NCBI RefSeq assembly: GCF_001902295.1 | Contig: NZ_CP018335.1 | Coordinates: 620,001 to 684,000 of the forward strand | Direction: 5' to 3' | DNA: 64,000 bases | Source of the DNA: Clostridium kluyveri | Lineage (GTDB): Bacteria > Bacillota > Clostridia > Clostridiales > Clostridiaceae | Part shown: piece by piece, positions 62,492-64,000 of the stretch | Layout: each line of letters starts with the position of its first letter | Position numbering within the stretch: the stretch's first letter is position 1 | Made by a program: the position numbers and the translations under genes | The notes under the pieces: model-generated | Seen by the model: only the letters and a program-made list of their open reading frames with translations | Databases searched by the model: none | Told to the model about the DNA's origin: nothing

Positions 62492-63496
62492 ATGCCAGAT
62501 TTAAAAAATATAAAGTTAGTTTCATCAGAAATATAAGGTCTTTGGGATTCATATATGAGTGATAGCTTATTAATATGTGTTCTTAGACAGTTTCTTAATA
62601 ATGTAGAAGATAATGATATACAAACATTGTTACAGCATACTTTAAATTTATCAATTCAACATATTTCAATAATTACAGATATATTTAATCAGGAAGGGTT
62701 ACCGATACCTCAAGGATTTACTGATAAGGATGTAAACATAAATTCGCCACGTCTATTTAGTGATACTTTCTATGCCGCATATATTAGTTTTATAGCAAGA
62801 GTAGGAATGCACGATTATACCCTTACCTTAAATCAAATAGCTCGTTCAGATATTAGAAAGTACTTTTCAAAATGTATCACTGAGTATATAGGCTTGTATA
62901 ATAAAGCAGCAGAATTAAGATTATCAAAAGGTATTTTTATAAGGGCACCGCATATAGAAATTCCTAAAGAAGTTCAATTTGTGGGAAGTCAAAGCTTTAT
63001 ATTCAATATTTTTGAAAAAAAGCGCGCATTACTAGCTAGGGAAATAACACATATATTTTCGCTTATTTCTGCAGATATAATAGGAGATGCTCTTGCAACA
63101 GGTTTTAGCCAGGTTTCTAGAGATAAAAAGATTTCAGCGTATTTCCTTGAAGGTAAGCATTTAGGTCAAGAAATAATTGCTGAATTAACATCAATTTTAG
63201 TAGATGAAGATATTCCGATTCCAACTACCTCCGAATCTTTTGTAACGGATTCAACTGAGTCACCGTTTTCGGAAAAATTGATGTTGTACCATGCTTTGAT
63301 AATGACAGCGGCAGGGGTAAGTAGTAAGGGAGCAGCAATAGCACAAAGCATGAGGGCTGATTTAGAAGGCATGTATACTAAACTCATAGTTAAGATTATG
63401 AAATATACTAAAGATGGTATAGATATTATGAATGATAATAAGTTTCTTGAACAACCACCACAAGCTATAAGTCATGAAAAATTAGTTAAAATATGA
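62492..63496 (+). pseudogene. DUF3231 protein gene with an early in-frame stop
   Basis: The ATG at 62492 follows a strong AGGAGG and reads MPDLKNIKLVSSEI, then TAA (62534-62536), then in the same frame GLWDSYMSDSLLICVLRQFL. Family members read through this point (SEI-x-x-LW), so one codon was changed to a stop. The downstream ATG at 62555 has no ribosome site but opens 313 residues, which hold two DUF3231 repeats with IGDALATGFSQVSRDKKISAYF. The product may still be made by reinitiation. DUF3231 proteins are ferritin-like helical proteins of spore formers with unknown role. Confidence 0.75.
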
Positions 63497-63582
63497 AGTG
63501 GCTAAATATTGAATAATTTTAATATTGTATTATTTATAATCTGTAATCTATGAGAAATCCTTTATATTATGTATATGTCAGA

Positions 63583-63613
63583 AATAGGCACTGTTAAGGC
63601 GGTGTCTATTTTT
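63583..63613 (+). terminator. Terminator after the DUF3231 gene
   Basis: AATAGGCACTG pairs with CGGTGTCTATT over a 6-base loop and is followed by TTT. Its left arm resembles that of the hairpin at 63757. Confidence 0.75.
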
Positions 63614-63756
63614 ATATTATTTACAAATAGTTATTACGTAGGACATTGGATTGTAACAAATACTGTGTATAATTATAAGTACTTTAAGGAAATAGTCTTA
63701 GAACAAATAAAAAATAATGTTGTTAATATTATATCCCTTCAAAAATAATATTATAT

Positions 63757-63793
63757 AAAATAGGCACTCGTCATTTAGGGTGCTTATTTTGTA
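63757..63793 (+). terminator. Second hairpin, just before the last gene
   Basis: AAAATAGGCACTC pairs with GGGTGCTTATTTT over an 8-base loop. It ends about 35 bases before the start of the next gene, so it could be an attenuator or leader element instead of a terminator. The rest of the 332-base gap is without a gene. Confidence 0.6.
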
Positions 63794-63828
63794 GAAATTT
63801 AATGGATGTAAAAATTTAGGAGGAAAGA

Positions 63829-64000
63829 ATGTACATGGATAAAGAGAATTTAAGGCAAGAAATATTAGACATGCTAGAAAAACATAATTATATAAGCAGG
63901 TTAAGTGAATGCCCAATGACTACTTTAAAATTTCTTTTAAAAATAGATGATGCTTCTTTAATTTATGATGCTTTATGTCAACTTCAAGAAGAAGATAGGG
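63829..64000 (+). CDS. Hypothetical protein, 3' end outside window
   Basis: ATG 5 bases after AGGAGG (a second ATG at 63835 is also possible). The visible 57 residues (MDKENLRQEILDMLEKHNY, then SECPMTTLKFLLKIDDASL) are soluble and helical and run off the window. I do not recognise the family; the layout could be a winged-helix start. Confidence 0.6.
   Translation, partial: MYMDKENLRQEILDMLEKHNYISRLSECPMTTLKFLLKIDDASLIYDALCQLQEEDR

Noticed and set aside
1..64000. tRNA or rRNA genes
   Set aside because: I saw no cloverleaf with CCA-adjacent acceptor or rRNA signature anywhere; a computed scan would be needed to be certain.

Overview
The window is low-GC, gene-dense DNA from a spore-forming Clostridium of cluster I. 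Spore genes (tlp-type SASP, the coat cross-linking transglutaminase tgl), CWB2 cell-wall proteins, strong AGGAGG ribosome sites with occasional TTG/GTG starts, a class I SAM riboswitch and a sigma-54 controlled iron alcohol dehydrogenase all fit. The overall flavour recalls the C. ljungdahlii / C. kluyveri group, but that species-level placement is inference from memory, not a search.

Layout. (1) 1-7.9 kb: a one-direction operon of three Hsp70-type ATPases (the first cut by the window edge, the third fused to a VWA domain), a MotA/ZorA-like channel subunit with a long coiled-coil tail, a ZorB-like OmpA-domain partner and a one-span DUF6273 protein. This resembles the ion-driven stator of Zorya defence combined with Hsp70/VWA proteins, and I know no named system with this gene set. 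(2) 8-15.6 kb: an accessory island with an LXG/WXG-type polymorphic toxin (frameshifted) ending in an HNH nuclease, a SMI1/KNR4 immunity gene, an orphan nuclease-toxin tail with its probable immunity gene, two decayed tyrosine-recombinase genes and an ISL3-type insertion sequence. (3) 15.7-19.9 kb: two exported proteins, a CWB2 protein and an SGNH hydrolase.

(4) 19.9-31.2 kb: the most interesting region. A permease-less set (solute-binding-like protein without signal peptide, P-loop GTPase-like protein, ABC ATPase) and a small membrane protein lead to a consensus promoter and a SAM-I riboswitch. Downstream lie a NifX-like protein, a cysteine synthase and four nitrogenase component-1-like subunits in the order K-D-D-K. 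P-cluster cysteines and the cofactor cysteine are kept in the D-like subunits, but residues needed for N2 reduction are not. SAM control and cysK point to sulfur metabolism, as in methylthio-alkane reductase, rather than nitrogen fixation. No NifH-like reductase gene is present in the window.

(5) 31.2-34.3 kb, minus strand: a two-domain flavodoxin-fold protein, a membrane protein, a LytTR regulator and a DUF3021 protein. (6) 34.6-39.6 kb: a PxpBC / biotin carrier / biotin carboxylase / PxpA / membrane protein operon, apparently for 5-oxoproline or a related carboxylation-dependent hydrolysis. (7) 39.6-49 kb: housekeeping and spore genes (alpha/beta hydrolase, PC4-like protein, carbonic anhydrase, Tlp, L,D-transpeptidase, transglutaminase, ferritin-like protein, M1 peptidase). 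(8) 49-57.5 kb: a sigma-54 activator driving an iron alcohol dehydrogenase from a -24/-12 promoter, an MFS transporter, a repeat-tailed membrane protein, NADP isocitrate dehydrogenase and a cyclase-family hydrolase. (9) 57.5-64 kb: small acetyltransferases and a cupin, a MerR regulator with a doubled TipAS region, an acyltransferase, an AbrB gene next to a destroyed ABC ATPase, and a DUF3231 gene with an early in-frame stop. Several broken genes here and in region 2 show ongoing decay.
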